From: Microglena sp. YARC
Taxonomy: Eukaryota; Chlorophyta; Chlorophyceae; Chlamydomonadales; Chlamydomonadaceae
Reading direction: 5' to 3'
DNA: 64,000 nt
Assembly: GCA_022414725.1 (NCBI GenBank)
Contig: CM039466.1
Span: 34,715,004 to 34,779,003 of the forward strand
Each line of letters starts with the position of its first letter. The first letter of the stretch is position 1. Below the pieces are notes generated by a model. It was not told the DNA's origin. It worked only from the letters and a program-made list of their open reading frames with translations, and did no database searches. This document shows, piece after piece, positions 51,321-62,600 of this stretch. The translations under genes and the position numbers were made by a program.

Positions 51321-53095
51321 GGATCGTGTCTTAGGGAGCGTCTACAAAAGAAACCCGCAAGGTTTCAAGCAGGAGCCATTCTTTACAAAACATACATCTC
51401 CTCTCTCTCTTTTTTTATTATTAAAAAAAAGTGTAGCGCTTGTATCGGTTGTAGCACCTACAGCAAAAGGTTAATATATGGAACGACAAGTTGAAACTAT
51501 TGCTGAGAGCCGTACAAACGATACAAACGCTACAGGAGACCGGATCGTGTCTTAGGGAGCGTCTACAAAAGAAACCCGCAAGGTTTCAAGCAGGAGCCAT
51601 TCTTTACAAAACATACATCTCCTCTCTCTCTTTTTTTATTATTAAAAAAAAGTGTAGCGCTTGTATCGGTTGTAGCAACTACAGCAAAAGGTTAATATAT
51701 GGAACGACAAGTTTGAAACTATTGCTGAGAGCGCTCTACAAACCCGCATCGTGTCTTAAAGCACAAAAGAAACCCCCAAGATACAGCAAAAGGTAAACTA
51801 TTGAGCCGTACAAACGATACAAACGCTACAGGACACCGGATCGTGTCTTAGGGAGCGTCTACGAAAGAAACCCGCAAGGTTTCAAGCAGGCGCCAGCGCG
51901 CTTGTATTTAATCACAAACATACAAACGCTACAGTCCTCGTCTCTCTTTTTTTATTATTAAAAAAAAAAGTGTAGCGCTTGTATCGGTTGTAGCAACTAC
52001 AGCAAAAGGTTAATATATGGAACGACAAGTTGAAACTATTGCTGAGAGCCGTACAAACGATACAAACGCTACAGGACACCGGATCGTGTCTTAGGGAGCG
52101 TCTACAAAAGAAACCCGCAAGGTTTCAAGCAGGAGCCATTCTTTACAAAACATACATCTCCTCTCTCTCTTTTTTTATTATTAAAAAAAAAGTATAGCGC
52201 TTGTATCGGTTGTAGCACCTACAGCAAAAGGTTAATATATGGAACGACAAGTTGAAACTATTGCTGAGAGCCGTACAAACGATACAAACGCTACAAGACA
52301 CCGGATCGTGTCTTAGGGAGCGTCTACGAAAGAAACCCGCAAGGTTTCAAGCAGGCGCCATGCTCTACAAAACATACATCTCCTCTCTCTCTTTTTTTAA
52401 TATTAAAAAAAAAGGGTAGCGCTTGTATCGGTTGTAGCACCTACAGCAAAAGGTTAATATATGGAACGACAAGTTGAAACTATTGCTGAGAGCCGTACAA
52501 ACGATACAAACGCTACAGGACACCGGATCGTGTCTTAGGGAGCGTCTACGAAAGAAACCCGCAAGGTTTAAAGCAGGCGCCATGCTCTACAAAACATACA
52601 TCTCCTCTCTCTCTTTTTTTATTATTAAAAAAAAAGTGTAGCGCTTGTTTCGGTTGTAGCACCTACCGCCAAAGGGTTAATATATGGAACGACAAGTTGA
52701 AACTATTGCTGAGAGCCGTACAAACGATACAAACGCTACAGGACACCGGATCGTGTCTTAGGGAGCGTCTACAAAAGAAACCCGCAAGGTTTCAAGCAGG
52801 CGCCATGCTCTACAAAACATACATCTCCTCTCTCTCTTTTTTTATTATTAAAAAAAGTGTAGCGCTTGTATCGGTTGTAGCACCTACAGCAAAAGGTTAA
52901 TATATGGAACGACAAGTTGAAACTATTGCTGAGAGCCGTACAAACGATACAAACGCTACAGGACACCGGATCGTGTCTTAGGGAGCGTGTACAAAAGAAA
53001 CCCGCAAGGTTTCAAGCAGGCGCCATGCTCTACAAAACATACATCTCCTCTCTCTCTTTTTTTATTATTAAAAAAAAAGTGTAGCGTTTGTAGCG
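51321..53095 (+). repeat. Tandem repeat of a 222-bp unit, eight copies plus a fragment
   Basis: Unit starts (GGATCGTGTCTTAGGGAGC) at 51321, 51542, 51838, 52081, 52303, 52525, 52748 and 52968, with a short decayed unit near 51743. Each unit has TTTTTTTATTATTAAAAAAA, a possible stem, and TTTCAAGCAGG as in the hairpin module. The array ends about 50 bp before the primase-helicase gene. The small frames inside are repeats, not genes. Confidence 0.93.
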
Positions 53096-53142
53096 CACAA
53101 TTAGACAAAGCATATAAGGATCGTGTGCGGTATGTTGTGAAC

Positions 53143-55425
53143 ATGGAAATGAGCGACATCATTCGCGAAAACTATGATTGGCTCTTGCAATGCGGTCGAG
53201 ACGTGGTCGGTGGCACCGTCCTCATCCCTACCGGATCGAAGAAACCTATCGTTTGTCACAAGGAGCCCGGCAGTGGTCCATGGAAAAGGCGCATCTTTAC
53301 ATGGTCAAAAACCCTGAGCATGCGCAGTGGGACTTCTCCTGGATCGTTGTGCGTTGTCGACGCCGACTCTGACGATGCGGTGGCGAAGATTGAGGCCCTG
53401 CAAGACCCTGACGTCGTCGAAGCCCTCTCGGTGTGCCCTATCCAACAGACCAACAAGGGCCGGCATTATCTGTTCATTCGCCCAGAGTGGGCGGACGCGG
53501 AAGGTTACTGGATGGCGCACGACAGGTCATCGGTTTTGACGCCGATTTGAAGACGCGTTGTTCCACCGGTACACGCGGCGTCTTGGCAATATGCCCTTCC
53601 TTGAACAAGACGTGGGTGCGTGAGCCGTGGCTGCGGGGACGAAGCTCGTCGATATTATACCTCGGACGTTGATGGAGCTGGTGGCAAAACCAAAACAACG
53701 AAAACAAAAGAAACAAAAGTCAATCAAAGTTGTGGTCAATGACGATATCGATCACGAAAGTGGTGCAACCCGAGGCGTTTGATGAGGTAGCGGCGCTGGT
53801 CGATATCATCGCCGCTTCCCGCGCAAGCTCATACCGCACATGATGGAAGTCGGGTGGTGTCTGCACAACATATCGCCCACCCATCTCCCATTGTGGGAAC
53901 TCTTCAGCAAAAAGTGCCCGAGAAGTACACAAAGGGGAAGTGTGGCGAGGTATGGGGCACAATGAATTCGGATGATCGCGCGGGCTTGCGCTTGCGCCTA
54001 GGCTCTTTGCACATGTGGGGCCAGACACGACTCCCCGGTTGAGTATTGGGACATCGTCAGTCAGCGCGTCATCGAGGACATACCGCACTGCAACGGGAGC
54101 CATAACGAGATCGCGCGCATCGCGAAAAAATACTTGGCAAAAGCATCGCTTCGCGAGCACGAACGGCAAGATATGGTACGTATTCGACGGGCGATGGAAG
54201 ACGGACGTCGCCGCGATCCATGTCAAGCACGAGCTGTCCACCGTTGTTCTAGAGCACTTCATTATCGCTATGAACAAGGAGAGAGCGTCCCAAAGCGCTT
54301 ACGACATGCAGAGCAACGCGAGCACAAAGAACGACGCCGACCGGCTAGCGCACATCACCGCGCGCCTCCAGGACGCGACCTTCAGAATAACGTCCTGCAA
54401 GAGATGCTCGAGTACTTTTACGACCCGGACTTCATGAAGAAACTCGACGCCGACCCAAACCTCTTAGGGTTCAACAACGGCGTGTGGGACCTAAAAAACG
54501 GTGTCTTCCGTCAAGGGTATCCGGAGGACATGGTCTCCCTGTCCGTGGGATTCGATTACAATGTCGCAGTGTGCGCGGAATCAGCAGACCGCGTGCGGAA
54601 ATACTGGGACACGATGCACCCCGACGACAACCACGAGAATACCTCATCCACACATTTGCTAGACAGCTGTATACGGAGACAGCGGACAAGAGCTCTTTCA
54701 CATACACGCCGGCGCCAACGCGTCCGCCTCTAACGGGAAGACCAAGTTCTTCGAAGTCATGGAGATCGCATTGGGCGACTACATCCGGAAATTCGGCGTG
54801 GAAATGCTGACAAGCAAGCAACGCATCGATCCAGGTCGCCGATGCCAGAGTTTGCGACGTGGAAGGGGTCCGCATTATGTATTGCACAGAGCCAAACCAC
54901 GACGAAGTCTTAAATTCCGGAGTCCTCAAGGATATGATAGGTGGGGAAGGCATCACCTACCGCCTCTTGCACTCCAGCGACATCGTACGCTTCCGCCCGC
55001 AACACAAGATACACATCATGTGCAACGGACCGCCGATGGTCGATGGTTCTGACTCGGGAGTCCAACGACGGATACGAAAACTCGACTACATCAGTCGGTT
55101 TGTGGACGCGGATGATGCGGACGCCGGCAAATTCCTCTTCCACGAGACGCAGGGCTTGTAGAGTCATTCAAGCGACGGCGCGATGCGCATGGAGTCCTAC
55201 GCACCCTTCTACACGCGCGTTTGCATAGACGAAGTACAAGTTCGATATGCCCGATTCGTTAAAAAAGACCAGTGCGATGTACTTGACGCGAACGACGCCG
55301 TGGCTATGTTCGTCGAAGAACACGTCGGGCCAGCCGACAGCGCATTTCTGCTGAAGGAGGCCAAAGAACGCTTCAAGACATGCGAATATTTCAACGGGAA
55401 ACTCAGCACGATCAAGACGACCTGA
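53143..55425 (+). pseudogene. D5-type primase-polymerase/SF3 helicase, multiply frameshifted
   Basis: A gene of about 760 codons, spread over all three plus frames with at least seven shifts. Order of domains: archaeo-eukaryotic primase core with VVDADSD (metal site, near 53353), GRHYLF (near 53458) and KTRCSTGTRG (near 53549); a PriCT-like region (VGWCLHNIS ... GSLHMW, 53850-54030); D5_N-type region (WYVFDGRWKTD, 54173; LGFNNGVWDLKNG, 54464). The SF3 helicase follows, with Walker A SNGKTKFFE (54729), acidic motif B MYCTEPNHDE (54876), motif C IMCNGPP (55015) and an Arg-rich finger block. The family primes and unwinds replication forks in large DNA viruses and related elements. All motifs survive, but no single frame can produce the protein. 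Confidence 0.9.
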
Positions 55426-55532
55426 ACGTCACCTAAGCGTCAGGTGTCTAGAGCAAAAAGCCGCGTCAAAAGCCGCGAAACGAAAATTTGCGAGGGGTTT
55501 TCAAAGGATACAGGCTGGTGTAAAGAATGGAT

Positions 55533-55675
55533 TGATTACACTCGTGGTTCGAGGGTGCGCGGAAACACGTGTAGTCTCAAGCAGACTTCTGCTTGTACAA
55601 CTATGTCGGGATTATGAAGGATGAATCACGGGACCCACGGAGTGGGGCAGTGGAATTCAGCTGCTGACTTCGTGT
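55533..55675 (+). repeat. Double-hairpin module, copy 10
   Basis: GATTACACTCGTGGTTCGAGG start, hairpin 1 at 55578-55595, second hairpin CCCAC-GGA-GTGGG at 55634-55646, end CAGCTGCTGACTTCG. It lies 110 bp after the primase-helicase stop codon. Confidence 0.85.
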
Positions 55676-55820
55676 GAAGCTTCGAGGCGCGCGAAAAACA
55701 CGTTTCAATATGGGTGAAACAAGTGAAACAAAACAAAACAAAAGGAAAAACAAAAGGAAAGGAAGGACTAAGGCGGCTTCAAGGAACCCTCAAGGATCGT
55801 ACAGAGTGCCCAGGAGACTT

Positions 55821-55958
55821 TCACAGCTTGGAAGGAGAAGAGTCTGACGATTCCTCTTTTTGACAGAGGAACTGCTCGTCTTCGCAAGCGGTGGCGGCTA
55901 CCTTGACAGCACTCTCATCGATCCGAGAGGTTAGCCAACCTCGAGCTGTGTTATCAGA
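55821..55958 (-). CDS. Very short hypothetical ORF
   Basis: About 46 codons from ATG near 55958 (MSDNTARGWLTSRIDESAVKVAATACEDEQFLCQ). It is acidic and Ser-rich. Nothing but an open frame supports it, and the frame extends further upstream without clear reason. Confidence 0.2.
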   Translation of the reverse strand, partial: SDNTARGWLTSRIDESAVKVAATACEDEQFLCQKEESSDSSPSKL

Positions 55959-56261
55959 CATCGGGGTTTTGCAATCCCCATCGATGCTGTGGCGTGAGCC
56001 ACACACTTCACTCGAGCTCGATGAATGATGCTGCTTATGGAAAGGAGGAAGATGTCGGTCGGTCGGTCGTGTTCGAAGGAAGAGAGAGGAGAAACAAAAC
56101 AAAAGGAAATTTGCAGTTCGGGTCTTTATCATGTCCGGCGATCGATTGTACCTCCGCCAGCACTACACAGGATTTGGGTGAGGGGCTTATGCCACTACGT
56201 TTACACTCGTTTTTAGAGGAACGGCGACCACTCTCATCAAGGACGGCGGCATTCTGTGTCG

Positions 56262-56625
56262 AGTCACCATGGCGACATCTCGCATCACCAGGCGGCACGT
56301 GTGTCGAGTCGAGTCACATGGGACATCTCGCATCACGGCGGCACGTGTGTCGAGTCGAGTCACATGGCGACATCTCGCATCACGGCGGCACGTGTGTCGA
56401 GTCGAGTCACAATGGCGACATCTCGCATTCACCGGCGGCACGTTGTCGAGTCGAGTCACATGGCGACATCTCGCATCACGGCACATGTGTCGAGTCACAG
56501 AGCGACCGACCTCTCGCATCATGACGGAACCTGTGTCAAGTCACAGAGCGACCTCTCGCATCACGGCGGCACCTGTGTCGAGTCACAGAGCGACCGTCCT
56601 CGCATCACGGCGGCACCTGTATAGG
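56262..56625 (+). repeat. Tandem repeat of a 40-44-bp unit
   Basis: About nine copies of GCGACATCTCGCATCAC plus GGCGGCACGTGTGTCGAGTC. It is preceded by TTTACACTCGTTTTTAGAGG (56200), the start of a double-hairpin module. Confidence 0.9.
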
Positions 56626-56639
56626 GATTGAGTGAGCCT

Positions 56640-59600
56640 CCGGCATTCTTCAGGTATTTATTTTTTGTTGAAATAATTGTTGTTCCAGAGATGGAGAGTC
56701 TTTTCAGAGGTGTTCATGTGAACACGTTTAAAATAGGGATTGATTGAGCATCTTCTTCAGTATTTATTTTTTGTTGAAATAATTGTTGTTCCAGAGATGG
56801 AGAGTCTTTTCAGAGGTGTTCATGTGAACACGTTTAAAATAGGGATTGATGTGAGCTCCGGCATCTTCAGTATTTATTTTTTGTTGAAATAATTGTTGTT
56901 CCCGGCAGAGATGGAGAGTCTTTTCAGAGGTGTTCATGTGTTTTAAAATAGGGATTGATGTGAGCATCCGGCATTCTTCAGTATTTATTTTTGTTGAAAT
57001 AATTGTTGTTCCAGAGATGGAGAGTCTTTTCAGAGGTGTTCATGTGAACACGTTTTAAAATAGGGATTGATGTGAGCATCCGGCATTCTTCAGTATTTAT
57101 TTTTTGTTGAAATAATTGTTGTTCCAGAGATGGAGAGTCTTTTCAGAGGTGTTCATGTGAACACGTTTAAAATAGGGATTGATGTGAGCATCCGGCATCT
57201 TCAGTATTTATTTTTTGTTGAAATAATTGTTGTTCCAGAGATGGAGAGTCTTTTCAGAGGTGTTCATCGTGAACACGTTTAAAATAGGGATTGATGTGAG
57301 CATCCGGCATTCTTCAGTATTTATTTTTTGTTGAAATAATTGTTGTTCCAGAGATGGAGAGTCTTTTCAGAGTGTTCATGTGAACACGTTTAAAATAGGG
57401 ATTGATGTGAGCATCCCGCATTCTTCAGCGATATTTATTTTTTGTTGAAATAATTGTTGTTCCAGAGATGGAGAGTCTTTTCAGAGGTGTTCATGTGAAC
57501 ACGTTTAAAATAGGGATTGATGTGAGCATCCGGTATTCTTCAGTATTTATTTTTTGTTGAAATAATTGTTGTTCGAGATGGAGAGTCTTTTCAGAGGTGT
57601 TCATGTGAACACGTTTAAAATAGGGATTGATGTGAGCCATCCGGATTCTTCAGTATTTATTTTTTTGTTGAATAATTGTTGTTCCAGAGATGGAGAGTCT
57701 TTTCAGAGGTGTTCATGTGAACACGTTTAAAATAGGGATTGATGTGAGCATCCGGCTATTCTTCAGTATTTATTTTTTGTTGAAATAATTGTTGTTCCAG
57801 AGATGGAGAGTCTTTTCAGAGGTGTTCATGTGAACACGTTTAAAATAGGGATTGATGTGAGCATCCGGCATTCTTCAGTATTTATTTTTTGTTGAAATAA
57901 TTGTTGTTCCAGAGATGGAGAGTCTTTTCAGAGGTGTTCATGTGAACACGTTTAAAATAGGATTGATGTGAGCATCCGGCATTCTTCAGTATTTATTTTT
58001 TTGTTGAAATAATTGTTGTTCCAGAATGGAGAGTCTTTTCAGAGGTGTTCATGTGAACACGTTTAAAATAGGGATTGATGTGAGCATTCCGGCATTCTTC
58101 AGTATTTATTTTTTGTTGAAATAATTGTTGTTCCAGAGATGGAGAGTCTTTTCAGAGGTTTCATGTGAACACGTTTAAAATAGGGATTGATGTGAGCCTC
58201 CGGCATTCTTCAGTATTTATTTTTTGTTGAAATAATTGTTGTTCCAGAGATGGAGAGTCTTTTCAGAGGTGTTCATGTGAACACGTTTTCAAAATAGGGT
58301 TCCATAGATGTGAGCTCCGGTATTCTTCAGTATCTTTGTGATTTTTTGTTGAAATAATTTGTTGTTTCAGAGATGGAGAGTCTTTTTCAGAGGTGTCATG
58401 TGAACACGTTTAAAATAGGGATTGATGTGAGCATCCGGCATTCTTCAGTATTTATTTTTTTGTTGAAATAATTTGTTGTTCCAGAGTGGAGAGTCTTTTT
58501 TTTCAGAGGTGTTCATGTGAACACGTTTAAAATAGGGATTGATGTGAGCCTCCGGCATTCTTCAGTATTTATTTTTTGTTGAAATAATTGTTGTTCCAGA
58601 GATGGAGAGTCTTTTCAGAGGTGTTCATGTGAACACGTTAAAATAGGGATTGAATAGGGATTATTGATGTGAGCATCCGTTAAATAGGGATTGATGTGGC
58701 ATTCTTCAGTATTTATTTTTTGTTGAAAATTCATAATTGTTTGTTCCAGAGATGGAGAGTCTTTTCAGAGGTGTTCATGTGAACACGTTTAAAGATAGGG
58801 ATTGATGTGAGCATCCGGCATTTCTTTTTCAGTATTTATGTTTTGATGGGATTGAAATATATTGTTGTTCCAGAGATGGAGAGTCTTTTCAGAGGTGTTC
58901 ATGTGAACACGTTTAAAATAGGGATTGATGTGAGCCTCTCGGTATTCTTCAGTATTTATTTTTTGTTGAAATAATTGTTGTCCAGAGATGGAGAGTCTTT
59001 TCAGAGGTGTTCATGTGAACACGTTTAAAATAGGGATTGATGTGAGCATCCGGTATTCTTCAGTATTTATTTTTTGATTGAAATAATTTGTTGTGAGATC
59101 CAGAGATGACTGAGAGTCTTTTCAGAGGTGTTCATGTGAACACGTTTAAAATAGGGATTGATGTGAGCATCCGGCATTCTTCAGTATTTATTTTTGTTGA
59201 AATAATTGTTGTTCCAGAGATGGAGAGTCTTTTCAGAGGTGTTCATGTGAACACGTTTAAAATAGGGATTGGATGTGAGCATCCGGCATTCTTCAGTATT
59301 TTTTTTTTTGTTGAAATAATTGTTGTGTCCAGAGGATCTTTCAGTGGAGAGTCTTTTCAGAGGTGTTCAATGGTAAACATAAGGATTTGAACACCGTTTA
59401 AAATAAATAATTGGGATGGAGAGTCTTTAGGAGCGAACCACGTTTAAAAATACGTTGATGTCATCCGGCATTCTTCAGTATTTATTTTTTGTTTGAAATA
59501 ATTGTTGTTCCAGAGATGGAGAGTCTTTTCAGAGGTGTTCATGTGAACACACGTTTAAAATAGGGATTGATGTGAGCCTCCGGTATTCCGGTATTCTTCA

Positions 59601-62600
59601 GTATTTATTTTTTGTTGAAATAATTGTTGTTCCAGAGATGGAGAGTCTTTTCAGAGGTGTTTCATGTGAACACGTTTAAAATAGGATTGATGTGAGCATC
59701 CCGGCATTCTTCAGTATTTATTTTTTGTTGAAATAATTGTTGTTCCAGAGATGGAGAGTCTTTCAGAGGTGTTCATGTGAACACGTTTAAAATAGGATTG
59801 ATGTGAGCCTCCGGTATTCTTCAGTATTTATTTTTTGTTGAAATAATTGTTGTTCCAGAGATGGAGAGTCTTTTCAGAGGTGTTCATGTGAACACGTTTA
59901 AAATAGGGATTGATGTGGAAGCCTCGCGTTGTCTGATTCTTCAATTTAATAGTGTTGTTCCAGAGATGGAGATCTTTTCAGAGGGTTGTTCATGTAACAC
60001 GTTTAAAATAGGGATTGATGTGAGCGTCCCGGCATTCTTCAGTATTTATTTTTTGTTGAATAATTGTTGTCAGTTTTAGAGGTTTTCAGTTTTTTTTATT
60101 TTGTTGAAATAATATGTTTCATGTTTTAAATAGGGATCTGATGTGAGCAGGAGATTGTTCCAGAGAGTCTTTTCAGAGTTTCATTGAACACGTTTAAAAT
60201 ATGTGTCCTCCGTTTCCCTTCATGTGGAACACCGTTTAAAATTAGGGATTTGATGTGAGCCTCCGGTATTCTTCCAGTATTTATTTTTTGTTGAAATAAT
60301 TGTCTGTTCCAGAGATGAGAGTCTTTTCAGAGGTGTTCATGTGAACACGTTTAAAATAGGGATTGATGGTGAGCATCCGGCATTCTTCAGTATTTATTTT
60401 TTGTTGAAATAAATTGTTGTTCCAGAGATGGAGAGTCTTTTCAGAGGTGTTCATGTGAACACGTTTAAAATAGGGATTGATGTGAGCATCCGCATTCTTC
60501 AGTATTTATTTTTTGTTGAAATAATTGTTGTTCCAGAGATGGACGAGTCTTTTTCAGAGGTGTTCATGTGAACACGTTTTAAAATAGGGATTGATGTGAG
60601 CATCCGGCATTCTTCAGTATTTATTTTTTGTTGAAATAATTGTTGTTCCAGAGATGGAAAGTCCAGAGGTGTTCATGTTTTAACACGTTTAATGTGGCCA
60701 TATTCTTCAGTATTTTTTTGAAATAATTGTTGTTCCAGAGATGGAGAGTCTTTCAGAGGTCATGTGACACGTTTAAATAGGGATTGATGTGAAATCCTTG
60801 TACCTTTTTACTTTGTTTCCCTTTTGGAGTAAATGTTCCAGCAGTCCGAGGGAGGGTATGTGAGTAAAATATTTCAGCAATTTTGTTCCATTCAGTGGGC
60901 AATTTTGCATGTCTTCAGAATGTGACACGTTTAAAATAGGGATTGATGTGAGCATCCGGTGATCTGCAGTATTGTCTATAAAAATTTGTTGTTTCCAGAG
61001 ATGGAGAGTCTTTTTCAGAGGTGTTCATCGTTTGATTAAAGTTATTTATTTTTGTTGAGAAGTTAGAGTTGTATTCTTCAGTATTTATTTTTTGTTGAAA
61101 TAATTGTTGTTCCAGAGATGGAGAGTCTTTTCAGAGGTGTTCATGTGAAACAGCGTTTATTTAAATTGAGATTGAGTGACATTCTTTCGTATTATCTTTT
61201 TGTTGAAATAACTTGTTGTCCATGAAGATGGGAAGTCTTCCAGAGCTGTTCATTGAACCGTTTAAAAATTTTTGGAAATAATTGTTGTTCAGAGATGTGA
61301 GAGTCTTGTCAAGAGGTGTTCATGTGAACACGTTTAAATCAGGGATTGATGTGAGCATCGCGGCATTCTCAGTATTTATTTTTTGTGTGAAATAATTGTT
61401 GTTCCAGAGATGGAGAGTCTTTTCAGAGGTGTTCATGTGAACAACGTTTAAAATAGGGATTGATGTGAGCATCCGGCATTCTTCAGTATTTATTTTTTGT
61501 TTGAAATAATTGTTGTTCCAGAGATGGAGAGTCTTTTCAGAGGTGTTCATGTGAACACGTTTTAAAATAGGGATTGATGTGAGCATCCGGCATTCTCAGT
61601 ATTTATTTTGTGAACATGTTGTGAATGGCATCTCAATTTCATGTTGTTCATTCAATTCTTCAGAGATGGAGAGTCTTTTCAGAGGTGTTCATGTGAACAC
61701 GTTTAAAATAGGGATTGTATGTGAGCCTCCCGCATTCTTTTCAGCATCTTCATTTATTTTTTGTTGAAATAATTGTTGTTGCAGAGATGAGAGTCTTTTC
61801 AGAGTGTTTCATGGTGAACACGTTTAAAATAGGGATTGATGTGAGCATCCGGCATTCTTTCAGTATTTAATTTTTTGTTTGAAATAATTGTTGTTCCAGA
61901 GATGGAGAGTCTTTCCAAGGTGTTCAGTGAACACGTTTAAATAGGATTGGATGTGAGCATGTTGAACATAATTGTTGTTCAGAGTTGGGAGTCGTTTTTC
62001 ATTTAGGGTTCCCTGTGAACGTTTAAAATAGGTGATTGATGTGAGCATCCGGCAATTCTTCAGTATTTATTTTTTTGTTGAAATAAATTTGTTGGTGCAT
62101 CCAGAGAGGGTGGAGAGTGAGCCTCCGGTTTTCAGTATTTATGGTTGTTGTTGTTCAGAGATGGCGAGTCCCTTTTCAGAGTGGGTTCTGTTGAACACGT
62201 TTAAATAGGGATTGATGTGAGATCCGGCATTCTTCACTAATTTATTTTTTGTTGAAATAATTGTTTGTTCCAGAGATGGAGAGTCTTTTCAGAGGTGTTC
62301 ATGTGAACACGTTTAAAATAGGGATTGATGTGAGCATCCGGCATTCTTCAGTAATTTATTTTTTGTTGTAATAATTGTTGTTCCAGAGATGGAGAGTCTC
62401 TTCAGAGGTGTTCATGTGAACACGTTTAAAATAGGGATTGATGTGAGCATCCGGCATTCTTCAGTATTTATTTTTTGTTGAATAATTGTTGTTCCAGAGA
62501 TGGAGAGTCTTTTCAGAGGTGTTCATGTGAACACGTTTAAAATAGGGATTGATGTGAGCATCCGGCATTCTTCAGTATTTATTTTTTGTTGAATAATGTT

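Noticed and set aside
51341..53095. Repeated 65-100-codon ORFs in both directions
   Set aside because: Each is a translation of the 222-bp tandem unit.
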